A DNA stretch of 64,000 nucleotides from Rhodanobacter sp. LX-99 (GTDB lineage Bacteria > Pseudomonadota > Gammaproteobacteria > Xanthomonadales > Rhodanobacteraceae), in contig NZ_JAHFVL010000003.1 of assembly GCF_018599185.1 (NCBI RefSeq), positions 248,001 through 312,000 on the forward strand. The letters are read 5' to 3'. Below the pieces are notes generated by a model. The model saw nothing but the letters and a program-made list of their open reading frames with translations, ran no database searches and had not been told where the DNA came from. Both the position numbers and the translations under genes were made by a program. The stretch's first letter is position 1; every line of letters begins with the position of its first letter. Positions 27,678-36,540 of the stretch are shown here, in pieces.

Positions 27678-27709
27678 TGAGATCTATTCGTTTGGACGTC
27701 TAGACTGCT
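27678..27709. promoter_or_regulatory. Possible MetJ-type tandem operator upstream of lysAC
   Basis: Four contiguous 8-mers, TGAGATCT, ATTCGTTT, GGACGTCT and AGACTGCT, match the MetJ-box consensus AGACGTCT at 5, 5, 7 and 6 positions. The region is AT-rich relative to its surroundings and lies 72-103 bases before the lysAC start. The matches were counted by eye. Confidence 0.4.
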
Positions 27710-27747
27710 TTTTGATTACTTTACGGAGACGCGGACTTTGGCCGCGT

Positions 27748-27769
27748 CATCCCTGCGAAAGCAGGGATG
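27748..27769. repeat. REP-like hairpin
   Basis: Perfect 9-bp stem CATCCCTGC/GCAGGGATG with a GAAA loop. It resembles the units at 43219-43322 and belongs to the common 'TCATTCCTGCGAA' type of intergenic repeat. Confidence 0.6.
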
Positions 27770-27809
27770 GCGCGCGTAGCCTTGCCCGGAGCCCAAGTCG
27801 ATGTGCCCT

Positions 27810-27920
27810 CTAGTCCCCCCTCAGGGGAGGGAGGAGGCGCGGGCGCGTGCCGACATGGCTTGATGCAGGTTCGCGCCGGCCCCGCACCCTCTCCTCAATC
27901 CTCTCCCGGAGGGGGAGGAG
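27810..27920. repeat. G/C-rich palindromic intergenic repeat, same family as the one inside hrpA
   Basis: A degenerate first unit (about 27810-27837) and a clearer second unit (27885-27920, CACCCTCTCCTCAATCCTCT followed by the complementary arm) match the layout of the hrpA-embedded element. Located between lysAC and the fumarase gene. Confidence 0.6.
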
Positions 27921-27948
27921 GCAAACGCGCGCGCTGCGCGCACTGCTT

Positions 27949-29466
27949 TTACTTCATAAAGACGGGGATCTTCCCGATCCTTGCCTGCCATTCGCGCGGA
28001 CCGGTCTGGTGCACCGAGCTGCCGCCCGAATCGACCGCCACGGTGACGGGCATGTCTTCGACGGTGAACTCGTAGATGGCTTCCATGCCCAGGTCGGCGA
28101 AGCCGACGACGCGCGAAGCCTTGATCGCCTTCGACACCAGATATGCGGCGCCGCCCACGGCCATCAGGTACACCGAGCGGTGTTTCTTGATCGCCTCGAT
28201 CGCGGCGGGGCCGCGCTCGGCCTTGCCGACCATGCCGAGCAGGCCGGTCTGCGCCAGCACCTGTTCGGTGAATTTGTCCATGCGCGTGGCGGTGGTGGGG
28301 CCGGCGGGGCCGACCACTTCCTCGCGTACCGGATCGACCGGACCCACGTAGTAGATGAAGCGGCCGTTGAAATCGACCGGCAGCGGTTCACCCCGGTTGA
28401 GCATCTCGACCATGCGCTTGTGCGCGGCGTCGCGGCCGGTGAGCAGCTTGCCGCTGAGCAGCAGGGTCTCGCCCGGCTTCCAGCTCGCCACGTCCTCGCG
28501 TGTCACCGTGTCGAGGTTCACCCGGCGGCCCTTCGAGGCGTCGTAGGTGAGCTTGGGCCAGTCTTCCAGCGACGGCGGGTCGAGCATCACCGGGCCGGAG
28601 CCGTCCAGCACGAAGTGCGCATGGCGGGTGGCGGCGCAGTTCGGGATCATCGCCACCGGCAGGTTCGCCGCATGGGTCGGGAAATCCTTCACCTTGACGT
28701 CGAGCACGGTGGTCAGGCCGCCCAGCCCCTGCGCGCCGATGCCCAGCGCGTTGACCTTCTCGTACAGCTCGATGCGCAGTTCCTCGGCACGGTTGCTCGG
28801 GCCGCGTGCGATCAGCTCCTGGATGTCGATCGACTCCATCAGCGCCTCCTTGGCCATCAGCATCGCCTTCTCGGCGGTGCCGCCGATGCCGATGCCGAGC
28901 ATGCCCGGCGGGCACCAGCCGGCGCCCATCGTGGGCACGGTCTTGAGCACCCAGTCGACGATCGAGTCGGACGGGTTGAGCATGGCGAATTTCGACTTCG
29001 CCTCCGAGCCGCCGCCCTTCGCCGCCACGATCACCTCGACGGTGTCTCCGGGCACGATCGACATGTTGACCACCGACGGCGTGTTGTCCTTCGTGTTGAC
29101 ACGCTTGCCGGCCGGGTCGGCCAGCACGCTGGCGCGCAGCTTGTTGTCCGGGTCCATGTACGCGCGGCGCACGCCCTCGTTGGCCATGTCCTCCAGCGAC
29201 ATGCTGGCATCGTCCCAGCGCACGTTCATGCCCACCTTGAGGAACACGGTGACGATGCCGGTGTCCTGGCACAGCGGCCGATGGCCTTCGGCGGCCATGC
29301 GCGAGTTGATCAGGATCTGCGCCATCGCATCCTTCGCGGCGGGCGATTCCTCGCGCTCATACGCGGCGGCCAGGCTCTTGATGTAGTCGACCGGGTGGTA
29401 GTAGCTGATGTATTGCAGCGCGTCGGCGACGGACTGGATCAGGTCTTCTTGCTTGATGGTGGTCAT
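27949..29466 (-). CDS. Class I fumarate hydratase (Fe-S dependent)
   Basis: 505 residues, the usual length for oxygen-sensitive class I fumarases, which interconvert fumarate and malate in the TCA cycle. Alpha and beta domains are fused. Candidate [4Fe-4S] cysteines are in RPLCQDTG, GAGWCPPG and PNCAATRH. The C-terminal half has YYVGPVDPVREEVVGPAGPTTATRMD, a family hallmark. Divergent from the phzF-like gene. A 226-base intergenic region holds both promoters. Confidence 0.93.
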   Translation of the reverse strand: MTTIKQEDLIQSVADALQYISYYHPVDYIKSLAAAYEREESPAAKDAMAQILINSRMAAEGHRPLCQDTGIVTVFLKVGMNVRWDDASMSLEDMANEGVRRAYMDPDNKLRASVLADPAGKRVNTKDNTPSVVNMSIVPGDTVEVIVAAKGGGSEAKSKFAMLNPSDSIVDWVLKTVPTMGAGWCPPGMLGIGIGGTAEKAMLMAKEALMESIDIQELIARGPSNRAEELRIELYEKVNALGIGAQGLGGLTTVLDVKVKDFPTHAANLPVAMIPNCAATRHAHFVLDGSGPVMLDPPSLEDWPKLTYDASKGRRVNLDTVTREDVASWKPGETLLLSGKLLTGRDAAHKRMVEMLNRGEPLPVDFNGRFIYYVGPVDPVREEVVGPAGPTTATRMDKFTEQVLAQTGLLGMVGKAERGPAAIEAIKKHRSVYLMAVGGAAYLVSKAIKASRVVGFADLGMEAIYEFTVEDMPVTVAVDSGGSSVHQTGPREWQARIGKIPVFMK

Positions 29467-29692
29467 GGGGCTTGCGCAGGCGGCTTCGATTCGGGGAATT
29501 CAGGCGCCGGCGAACGGCTGCTCACGGCGCATAACCCTCTTATTGTGCCGCAAATCGCCTCCTTGCCCGAAACCGCACCGGAGCGCCATGCCGTGAACGC
29601 CGGCTTTTCGCCTTCAGGGCGGTGCTGCCCGGCCACTTGCCCGAAGCGCCCGCCGGTGCGATCGTCGGGCGATTTCCGCCCGGAAAACCGCC

Positions 29693-30574
29693 ATGCCCCG
29701 CAGCCGCCGCTTCATCCAGCTCGACGTGTTCTCCGACAAGCCGCTGCTGGGCAATCCGCTGGCCGTGGTGATCGACGGCAATAGCCTCGACGACGCCACG
29801 ATGCAGGCGTTCGCGCGCTGGACCAACCTTTCCGAAACCACCTTCCTGCTGCCGCCGAGCAACCCCGCGGCGGACTATCGCGTGCGCATCTTCACCCCGC
29901 GCCAGGAGCTGCCGTTCGCCGGCCATCCGAGCGTGGGCAGCGCGTATGCCGCGATCGAATCCGCTCTGGTGCCGCCGGACAAACGGCAACTGCTGCAGGA
30001 ATGCGCGGCCGGGCTGCTGCCGGTGCGCGTCGAAGGCAGCGGCAGCGGGCGGATCATCCACGTGCAGGCGCCGCGGGCCGAACTGCAGGCCGTGGCGGCG
30101 CACCAGCGCGTCCTGCTCGGCCGGGCCGTGCATGCCGAGCTCGCGGAAAGCCGGCTGCGCCTGGTCGACAACGGGCCGCTGTGGTTCGTCTGCGACCTGC
30201 GCGAGGAGGCCGCGGTGCGCCAGCTGCAACCCGACCTGGCCGCGATCAGTGAGCTCTGCCAGGCCACCGGCGCGGTCGGCGTCAGCGTGTTCGGCCGGCA
30301 GCGCACGGGCGAGGCGAGCATGGCGGTGCGCGCGTTCTGCCCGGCCGACGGCATCCCCGAGGATCCGGTCACCGGCAGCGCCAACGCCGCGATCATGGCC
30401 TTCCTCGCCGACATCGGCGATCCCGCGGGCTACGGCCTGCGCTATCGCGCCAGCCAGGGGCGCGAGGTGGGCCGCGACGGCTGCGTCGAGGTGGTGCGCG
30501 ACACGACGGACGGCAGCATCAGCATCGGCGGCGCCTGCGCCGTGGGCATCCGCGGCGAGCTTCAGCTGAGCTGA
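29693..30574 (+). CDS. PhzF-family isomerase-like protein
   Basis: 293 residues, twin hot-dog-like DapF/PhzF fold. Hallmarks are FIQLDVFSDKPLLGNPLAVV at the start, the catalytic-type Glu in LSETTF, FAGHPSVG, and PEDPVTGSANAA near the C-terminus. PhzF itself isomerises dihydro-hydroxyanthranilate in phenazine synthesis, but no other phenazine genes are present, so this is a stand-alone paralogue of unknown substrate. It is followed 72 bases later by an APC permease gene on the same strand. Confidence 0.88.
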   Translation: MPRSRRFIQLDVFSDKPLLGNPLAVVIDGNSLDDATMQAFARWTNLSETTFLLPPSNPAADYRVRIFTPRQELPFAGHPSVGSAYAAIESALVPPDKRQLLQECAAGLLPVRVEGSGSGRIIHVQAPRAELQAVAAHQRVLLGRAVHAELAESRLRLVDNGPLWFVCDLREEAAVRQLQPDLAAISELCQATGAVGVSVFGRQRTGEASMAVRAFCPADGIPEDPVTGSANAAIMAFLADIGDPAGYGLRYRASQGREVGRDGCVEVVRDTTDGSISIGGACAVGIRGELQLS

Positions 30575-30646
30575 GAGTCTTCGAACGCTTGCCCGCCCAC
30601 GCGGCGCCCGCCAAGCTACGGCTCCTTCCGCCAGCGACCTCCCTGC

Positions 30647-31966
30647 ATGAACGACACCTCTCCCGGCTATGCGCGCAGCCTGCGCCCGTGGGACGCCGCC
30701 CTGATCGTGGTCGGCGGCATCATCGGCGGCGGCATCTTCCTCAACCCGGGCATCGTGGCGCAGCGCACCGAGTCGGGGCTGGCGCTGCTGCTGATGTGGG
30801 TGGCCGCCGGCGTGCTCACCCTGATCGGCGCGCTGTGCTACGCCGAGCTCGGCGCGCGCCGGCCGCACGCGGGCGGCACCTACGTCTACCTGCGCGAGGC
30901 GTTCGGGCCGCTGGCCGGCTTCCTGTTCGGCTGGACCATGCTGCTGGTGATCTACTCCGGCTCCAGCGCGGCGGTGGCGACGATCTTCGCCAGCTACGCC
31001 GCCGCGCTGTTCGGGCTGCCGCCGGCCTGGGCGCTGCCGCTGACCGTCGGCGCGCTGGTCTTCGTCGGCGGCATCAACCTGTTCGGCATCCGCCTCGGCG
31101 CGCAGATCCAGAACCTGTTCGCCCTGCTCAAGCTGCTGGCGGTGGCGGTACTGGTGGTGTGCGGCCTGTTCCTCGCCGGCGCCGGGCACGGCCAGGTGCT
31201 GGCCGCCGATCCGGCGCGCCACGGCGTCGGCTTCATCGGCGCGGCGCTGCCGGTGCTGTTCGCGTATTCCGGCTTCACCTACCTCAACAACCTGGCCGGC
31301 GAAGTGCGTGACCCGCAACGCACGCTGCCGCGCGCGCTGACCCTGGGCATGCTGCTGGTGATCGGCGCCTATGCGCTGGTCAACGTGGCCTACCTCGCCG
31401 TGCTCGGCCACGCCGGGCTCGCCGCCAGCACCGCGCCGGCGGCGGACGTGATGCAGCAGGTGGCCGGCCCGGTCGGCGCGAAAGTGATCGCACTGGGCGT
31501 GGCGATCTCCACCCTCGGCTTTTGCAACATCACCCTGGTCGCCGGTGCGCGGGTGTTGCAGGTGATGGGTGAGGACGGGCTGTTCTTCCGCGCGGTGGCG
31601 CGGCTGCACCCGCGCTGGCGCACGCCGAACACCGCGCTGCTGCTGCTCTCCGGCTGGGCGATCGTGCTGGCGCTGTCGGGCAGCTACGGCCAGTTGCTGG
31701 ACTACGCCACCTTCGGCGACTGGCTGGCCTGCGCGATCGGCGTGGGCACGTTGTTCTGGTACCGCCGCCACGACCGCGCCTCCGGCGGCTTCCGCGTGCC
31801 CGGCTACCCGTGGCTGCCGCTGCTGTTCATCGCTGCGGTGACGGTGGTGGTGGTGCTGTCGTTGCGCGACAACCCGCGCAATACCGGTATCGGCCTGCTG
31901 ATCATGGCCGCTGGCGTGCCCGTCTACGCGGTCTGGCGCCGCCTGTTCAGCCGCACGCACCCCTAA
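30647..31966 (+). CDS. APC-superfamily amino acid permease
   Basis: 439 residues with about 12 membrane helices. The substrate-binding glycine-rich helix 1 VVGGIIGGGIFLNPG and FAYSGFTYLNNLAGEVRDPQRTLP (helix 6 region) are characteristic. It moves amino acids or polyamines with protons; substrate unknown. It may share a transcript with the upstream PhzF-like gene. The next gene pair begins about 50 bases downstream. Confidence 0.9.
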   Translation: MNDTSPGYARSLRPWDAALIVVGGIIGGGIFLNPGIVAQRTESGLALLLMWVAAGVLTLIGALCYAELGARRPHAGGTYVYLREAFGPLAGFLFGWTMLLVIYSGSSAAVATIFASYAAALFGLPPAWALPLTVGALVFVGGINLFGIRLGAQIQNLFALLKLLAVAVLVVCGLFLAGAGHGQVLAADPARHGVGFIGAALPVLFAYSGFTYLNNLAGEVRDPQRTLPRALTLGMLLVIGAYALVNVAYLAVLGHAGLAASTAPAADVMQQVAGPVGAKVIALGVAISTLGFCNITLVAGARVLQVMGEDGLFFRAVARLHPRWRTPNTALLLLSGWAIVLALSGSYGQLLDYATFGDWLACAIGVGTLFWYRRHDRASGGFRVPGYPWLPLLFIAAVTVVVVLSLRDNPRNTGIGLLIMAAGVPVYAVWRRLFSRTHP

Positions 31967-32017
31967 GCGGCCTGCAGCGATGCCACAATGTGCGGATCGA
32001 CTTCAAGGAGATGACGG

Positions 32018-32551
32018 ATGGTGCCCGTGCAAGCCCAGGTTCTGCCGATCAGCCCGGAAAGCGGCATCGTGGCCGAGAAGGTACGTGACGGCATCGACCT
32101 TGAGGTCAACGGCGAGCACTTCCGCCACACCGGCGACCCGCAGATGCCGCTGCTGTGGTACCTGCGCGACGTGCTGCAGCTGACCGGCACCAAGTACGGC
32201 GGCGAGCATGGCGAGAACGGCGCCGACCTGGTGCTGATCGACGGCAAGGCGGTCTCCGCGATCACCGCGCCGCTCGCCAGACTGGCCGGCACGGCGGTGA
32301 CCACGGTGGAAGGCCTGGCCGCGAACGACGGCAGCCTGCATCCGCTGCAGCAGGCCTTCATCGACGAGGACGCGATCGGCTGCGGCTACTGCACGCCGGG
32401 CTGGCTGATCGCCGGGGTCGACCTGCTCAGGCGCAAGCCCCACCCCGACGACGGCGACATCGACCAGTTGCCGAACCTGTGCCGCTGCGGCTGCCAGGCC
32501 CGCGTGCGCCGCGCGATCAAGCGCGCCGCCGGCAAGGCGGGCCGGCCATGA
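32018..32551 (+). CDS. Molybdenum-hydroxylase small Fe-S subunit lacking the plant-type cluster ligands
   Basis: 177 residues, aligned over full length with the small subunit (IorA/CoxS type) of xanthine-oxidase-family enzymes: PLLWYLRDVLQLTGTKYG, LHPLQQAFIDE, and the C-terminal four-helix [2Fe-2S] domain with C122-GY-C125 and C155-R-C157. The N-terminal ferredoxin domain, however, carries G62, N67, D70 and I82 where the four cluster cysteines should be. A good AAGGAG site lies 7 bases before ATG 32018. The stop overlaps the large-subunit start (ATGA). It could still pass electrons through one cluster, or the protein may have a new role. Confidence 0.85.
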   Translation: MVPVQAQVLPISPESGIVAEKVRDGIDLEVNGEHFRHTGDPQMPLLWYLRDVLQLTGTKYGGEHGENGADLVLIDGKAVSAITAPLARLAGTAVTTVEGLAANDGSLHPLQQAFIDEDAIGCGYCTPGWLIAGVDLLRRKPHPDDGDIDQLPNLCRCGCQARVRRAIKRAAGKAGRP

Positions 32552-34806
32552 GCGGCCACGGCATCCGCCTTTCGCGCCGCCGCTTCCTGCAGGTACTGGC
32601 CGGCACTGCCGGTGCGCTGATCGTCGGCATCCGCGTCGCCGACGCCGCCGATGCGCCGCTGCCGCAGGCCCTGCTCGGCGACGACATCTACAACCTCGGT
32701 GCCTACGTGCGCATCGACGCCGACGGCAACGTGCTGATCGGCGCGCGCGACCCGGACACCGGCACCGGCGTGGCCACCGCACTGCCGCGGATCATCGCCG
32801 AGGAACTCGACGCCGACTGGAACCGCGTCGGCGTGGTGGCGCTGGGCCTCGGCGTCAGCAGCGACAACGGCAAGCCGCGCTGGACCTACGGGCGCCAAGT
32901 CGGTGGCATCGGCGGCTCGATTCCCGCCGCGTGGAACGAGCTGCGCCAGGTCGGCGCGGTGGCGCGCTGGCTGCTGCTGCAGGCGGCGGCGCGCCGGCTC
33001 GGCGTGCCGGCCAGCCGCCTGCGTTGCGACGCCGGCACGGTGATCGCCCCGGACGGCCGCCGCTTCGGCTACGGCACCCTGGCCGCGGACGCCAGCAAGA
33101 TCGCGCTGCCGGATCGCGTGCCGCCGCTGAAGAACGCGGCCGACTACAAGCTGATTGGCCACGGCGCGGGCGACGTCGACGCGCGCGCGATCGTCACCGG
33201 CCAGGCCCGCTACGCGATCGACCACCACTACGGCGACGCGCTGGTCGCCGTAGTGGTGCATTGCCCGTGGCCGGACGGCACGCTGGCACGCATCGACACC
33301 ACCGATGCGCTCGCCGTCCAGGGCGTAGTGAAAGTGGTGCAGCTGAAACCCGAACCCGGCCAGGCGCCGGGCAGCACGGTGATCGCCCCGGCCGTGGCGG
33401 TGCTGGCCGGGAACACCTGGGCCGCGCTGCAAGGCCGCGACAAGCTCAAGCTCGAATGGAAGCCCGGCGCCAGCGCCGGCGAGGGCAGCGCCGCACTGGA
33501 GCAGCAGGCCACCGCCCTGCTCGCCGACGACACTACTGCCCCCACCACCCGCGTGCGCAACGACGGCGACGTCGACGCCGCCGGCAAGAAGGCCGCGCGC
33601 CGGCTCGACGCCACCTATGTGCAGCCGTGGCTGGCACACGCCACCGCCGAACCGATGAACTGCCTGGTGCGGCTGGACAAGGACCGCGCCAGCCTGGTCG
33701 TGCCGACCCAGGCGCCGCAGAAAGCCTGGGCCGTGGTGCAGCGCCTGACCGGCCTCGCCGCCGACCAGATCGACATCCGCGTGCCGCGCGTCGGCGGCGG
33801 CTACGGCCGCCGGCTCGACCACGACTACGTCGCCGAGGCGGTGATGCTGGCCAAGGCCGCCAACAAGCCGGTGCGCCTGCTGTGGACGCGCGAACAGGAC
33901 TTCGGCCACGACTACTACCGCGCCGGCAGCGTGCACAAGATCAACGCGATCATCGACCGCAAGCGCCAGCTGCTGGCGTGGAACCAGCGCATGGCCAGCG
34001 CCTCCGCGCTGACCCATCGCGGCATGCCGGACGACCGCCTGTGGACGTCCGAACTGCAGGCCGATCAGCTGCCCGCCGCACTGGTGCCGAACTACCGCAG
34101 CGACTGGTACGCGCTGGAGTCGGCGACCCCGCGCGGCCCCGCGCGCGGCATGCCGCACCTCAGCAACGCGTTCGCGGTGGAAAGCTTCATCGACGAGATC
34201 GCGCACACGCTGCGCGAGGACCCGCTGAAGACGCGCCTGCGCATTCTCGGCGAGCCGCGCCCGCTGCCGCTGAGCAGCGGCGGCACGCTGGACACCGGCC
34301 GCCTGGCCAACGTGCTCAAGCTGGTCGCCGACCGCATCGAATGGAAGAACTGGCTGCGCACCGTCAACGGCCTCGGCATCGCCTGCTGGCACGTCGACGG
34401 CGCCTACGTGGCGCACGCGATCGAAGTGGCGATGCAGGGCGAGCAGTTGGCCATCGAGCGCGTCGTCTGCGCCGTCGACGTCGGCCGCGTGATCAATCCG
34501 CTCGGGCTGGAAGGCCAGGTGGCCGGCGCCACGCTGGACGCGCTGTCCATCGCGCTGAATGCGGCGATCACCATCAAGGGCGGCCAGGTGCAGCAGCACA
34601 GCTACAAGGACTACCCGCTGGCCAGCATGGCGCAGCTGCCGAACGACGTCGAAGTCATCACCGTCGCCGGCGACCGCGCGCCGGCCGGCGCCAGCTTCCT
34701 CGCCATGCCCACCGCCGCCCCCGCGCTGGCCAACGCGGTGTTCCGCGCCAGCGCCGTGCGCGTGCGCCGCCTGCCGCTGATGAAGGAACTGCTGCGCCTG
34801 CTGTGA
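32548..34806 (+). CDS. IorB-like molybdopterin-binding large subunit without the catalytic Glu motif
   Basis: 752 residues with a twin-arginine signal (LSRRRFLQVLAGTAGA), so probably exported folded. Molybdopterin-binding segments are recognisable: VPRVGGGYGRRLDHDYVAEA and ARGMPHLSNAFAVESFIDEIAH. The C-terminal motif normally read as GVGEPGTPP, with the catalytic glutamate, is here GASFLAMPT, with Phe717 at the Glu position. The rest of the family pattern (APALANAVF, LPL) is intact, so this is not a frameshift. Substrate and activity are unknown. No XdhC-like maturation factor or cytochrome subunit is adjacent. Confidence 0.85.
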   Translation: MSGHGIRLSRRRFLQVLAGTAGALIVGIRVADAADAPLPQALLGDDIYNLGAYVRIDADGNVLIGARDPDTGTGVATALPRIIAEELDADWNRVGVVALGLGVSSDNGKPRWTYGRQVGGIGGSIPAAWNELRQVGAVARWLLLQAAARRLGVPASRLRCDAGTVIAPDGRRFGYGTLAADASKIALPDRVPPLKNAADYKLIGHGAGDVDARAIVTGQARYAIDHHYGDALVAVVVHCPWPDGTLARIDTTDALAVQGVVKVVQLKPEPGQAPGSTVIAPAVAVLAGNTWAALQGRDKLKLEWKPGASAGEGSAALEQQATALLADDTTAPTTRVRNDGDVDAAGKKAARRLDATYVQPWLAHATAEPMNCLVRLDKDRASLVVPTQAPQKAWAVVQRLTGLAADQIDIRVPRVGGGYGRRLDHDYVAEAVMLAKAANKPVRLLWTREQDFGHDYYRAGSVHKINAIIDRKRQLLAWNQRMASASALTHRGMPDDRLWTSELQADQLPAALVPNYRSDWYALESATPRGPARGMPHLSNAFAVESFIDEIAHTLREDPLKTRLRILGEPRPLPLSSGGTLDTGRLANVLKLVADRIEWKNWLRTVNGLGIACWHVDGAYVAHAIEVAMQGEQLAIERVVCAVDVGRVINPLGLEGQVAGATLDALSIALNAAITIKGGQVQQHSYKDYPLASMAQLPNDVEVITVAGDRAPAGASFLAMPTAAPALANAVFRASAVRVRRLPLMKELLRLL

Positions 34807-34861
34807 GTGCGGCAGGACGGGATCCGCGGGACCGGCACCCCGATGGCGAAGGCTGCAGGAA

Positions 34862-34889
34862 AACGGGGCCGTCCGATGGCGGCCCCGTT
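34862..34889. terminator. Terminator hairpin 1 between convergent genes
   Basis: 10-bp stem AACGGGGCCG/CGGCCCCGTT with an 8-base loop, A-rich before and T-containing after, 56 bases after the large-subunit stop. Confidence 0.7.
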
Positions 34890-34906
34890 CCGTCTGACTC
34901 GCCGAA

Positions 34907-34933
34907 GCCGTCCGGCCTGCACGGCCGGACGGC
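34907..34933. terminator. Terminator hairpin 2 for the minus-strand secreted protein gene
   Basis: Perfect 11-bp stem GCCGTCCGGCC with its complement and a 5-base loop, directly beyond the stop codon at 34942. Confidence 0.6.
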
Positions 34934-34941
34934 GCATCGGG

Positions 34942-36540
34942 TTACTGGCAGGTCGGGAACTTGAACGACGCGATGCGCGTGTTCCAGTTGAACGAGCCGG
35001 TGCTCTTCAGGTACTCGGTGGTGTACCAGAACGTGCAGTCGTCGACCGGGTCGACGGTCATCGCGCTGTAGTCGCCCCAGCGCGACAAGTTGTTGCCGCT
35101 TTGCGAACCCAGGCCCTCGATGATGCTGCTCTCGGCCTGCATCGTGCTCAGCGTATCGGTGCTCAGGCGGCCGGTGTAGCGGACCGCCGGGTGCAGCGCG
35201 CTGCTGGACGTGCTGTAGCCAAGCGCCATGTCGCCCATCTTGTCCATCGCCACCGAACCCATCCAGCGGTAGCTGGTGTCCGGCGAGAAGGTCGACTGCT
35301 GGTAGACCACCGGCGTACCGCCCGGGCTGCGGATCTCGTACCAGCGCACCCCGGTATACGGGTTCTTGTGCGTGGTGCCGACCTGGACCGAATGGCTGAC
35401 CACCAGCGACTCGTGGTCGCCGAAGTTGCGGTAGGCCAGGCGGAACATCAGGCGATCGGCCAGCGAATCAAGCTTCTGAGCCGTGCCTGATTGCGGGATG
35501 CAAGTGCCGCCGCCGCAGGCCGCGGCGAACGAGGCCACCGGGATGCTGACCGGTCCGGTCAGCGTGGTGTTGGCGGTGTTCGCCCAGTCGACATGGAACT
35601 TCCACAGGTTCAGCTTGCTCGAGCCGAAGTTCATCAGGTAGTTCGGCGAACCGGCCGGCGGCGCGGTGGCGCCGTCGAGGTCGGCCGGCAGCACGCCGCC
35701 GAAGCTGCTGGACAGCTGGAAGCACTGCTGCGTGGCTGCGGCGCCGCTCAGCATCGCGTTGCGGTCGTAGGCGCACAGCTTCGCCCCGGCGAACGTGTTG
35801 CCGTTGAACATGTTGAACGTTTCGTAATAGGCATCCGGCCAGACGCCCATCTTCGGGTAGTCCGGAAAAATGCTGCCGTACGGGAACGCGTAGCGATAGT
35901 AGGCACCGGTGGCATCGCTGGTCGCCGATACCGCAACACACTGGTAGTAAGGTGCGGCAGTCACCGCAAACTGGGAGACGATCCAGCGGCCGGCCGCCTT
36001 GTCGTACACCACCGTGGCATCGCCGTCATTGTCGGCTTCGCACGGGCCGCCGAAACCGGACCACAGCGTGTTCGTCGTCACCGGACCGTAGGTCACGGCC
36101 TTGGTCGACTTGTCGAACACCGCGAACGCGCTGTTGACTATCTGCACGTACTGGGTGGCGCCGACGGCACCGTTGGTATCCGGTGGGGCGCTGTTGACGG
36201 TGAACGTGCCCTGCGGGCCACTGAAGCCCTGGCCCACGCCGTCGAAACCGGCGCCGAGCGCGGGTGCGAAACTGCCGGTGGGACTGCTCTGCACGGCGCC
36301 GTCGGTCTGGTTGCCCGGACCGTCGATGAAGGGCAACGGGTGGGCCGGATGCGCATGCGAGTTCTTGGCGAAATCATCCGGACGCGGCATCACGCCGCGC
36401 AGCGAATGCAAGGTGTCGTGCTGCACCGCCGGCGTGACCTCGGGACCCGTGGTGACGGTGGCCTGGACACTTCCGGCGATGGCAAGACTGACGGCGGCAC
36501 ACAGCGCGAGGCTGAGGCCGCCGGGCTTGGGCAATGACAT
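34942..36540 (-). CDS. Secreted protein of unknown function
   Basis: 532 residues with a signal peptide (cleavage after VQA near residue 28). Start at ATG 36540 preceded by GGAGGGAGAAACCT. The body is rich in Gly, Ser, Thr and aromatic residues, with PPDTNGAVGATQYVQIVN, GDHESLVVSHSVQVG, RWMGSVAMDKMGDMALGYS and WGDYSAMTVDP, a layout suggesting a beta-propeller-like extracellular domain. Similar long secreted proteins occur in Xanthomonadales, but I know of no assigned function. There are several Cys pairs, consistent with export. No partner gene is evident; the neighbouring gene is convergent. Confidence 0.8.
   Translation of the reverse strand: MSLPKPGGLSLALCAAVSLAIAGSVQATVTTGPEVTPAVQHDTLHSLRGVMPRPDDFAKNSHAHPAHPLPFIDGPGNQTDGAVQSSPTGSFAPALGAGFDGVGQGFSGPQGTFTVNSAPPDTNGAVGATQYVQIVNSAFAVFDKSTKAVTYGPVTTNTLWSGFGGPCEADNDGDATVVYDKAAGRWIVSQFAVTAAPYYQCVAVSATSDATGAYYRYAFPYGSIFPDYPKMGVWPDAYYETFNMFNGNTFAGAKLCAYDRNAMLSGAAATQQCFQLSSSFGGVLPADLDGATAPPAGSPNYLMNFGSSKLNLWKFHVDWANTANTTLTGPVSIPVASFAAACGGGTCIPQSGTAQKLDSLADRLMFRLAYRNFGDHESLVVSHSVQVGTTHKNPYTGVRWYEIRSPGGTPVVYQQSTFSPDTSYRWMGSVAMDKMGDMALGYSTSSSALHPAVRYTGRLSTDTLSTMQAESSIIEGLGSQSGNNLSRWGDYSAMTVDPVDDCTFWYTTEYLKSTGSFNWNTRIASFKFPTCQ

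Noticed and set aside
27607..27948. Lysine riboswitch upstream of lysAC
   Set aside because: I could not find the conserved lysine-aptamer core; the region instead holds repeat hairpins and the MetJ-box-like array.
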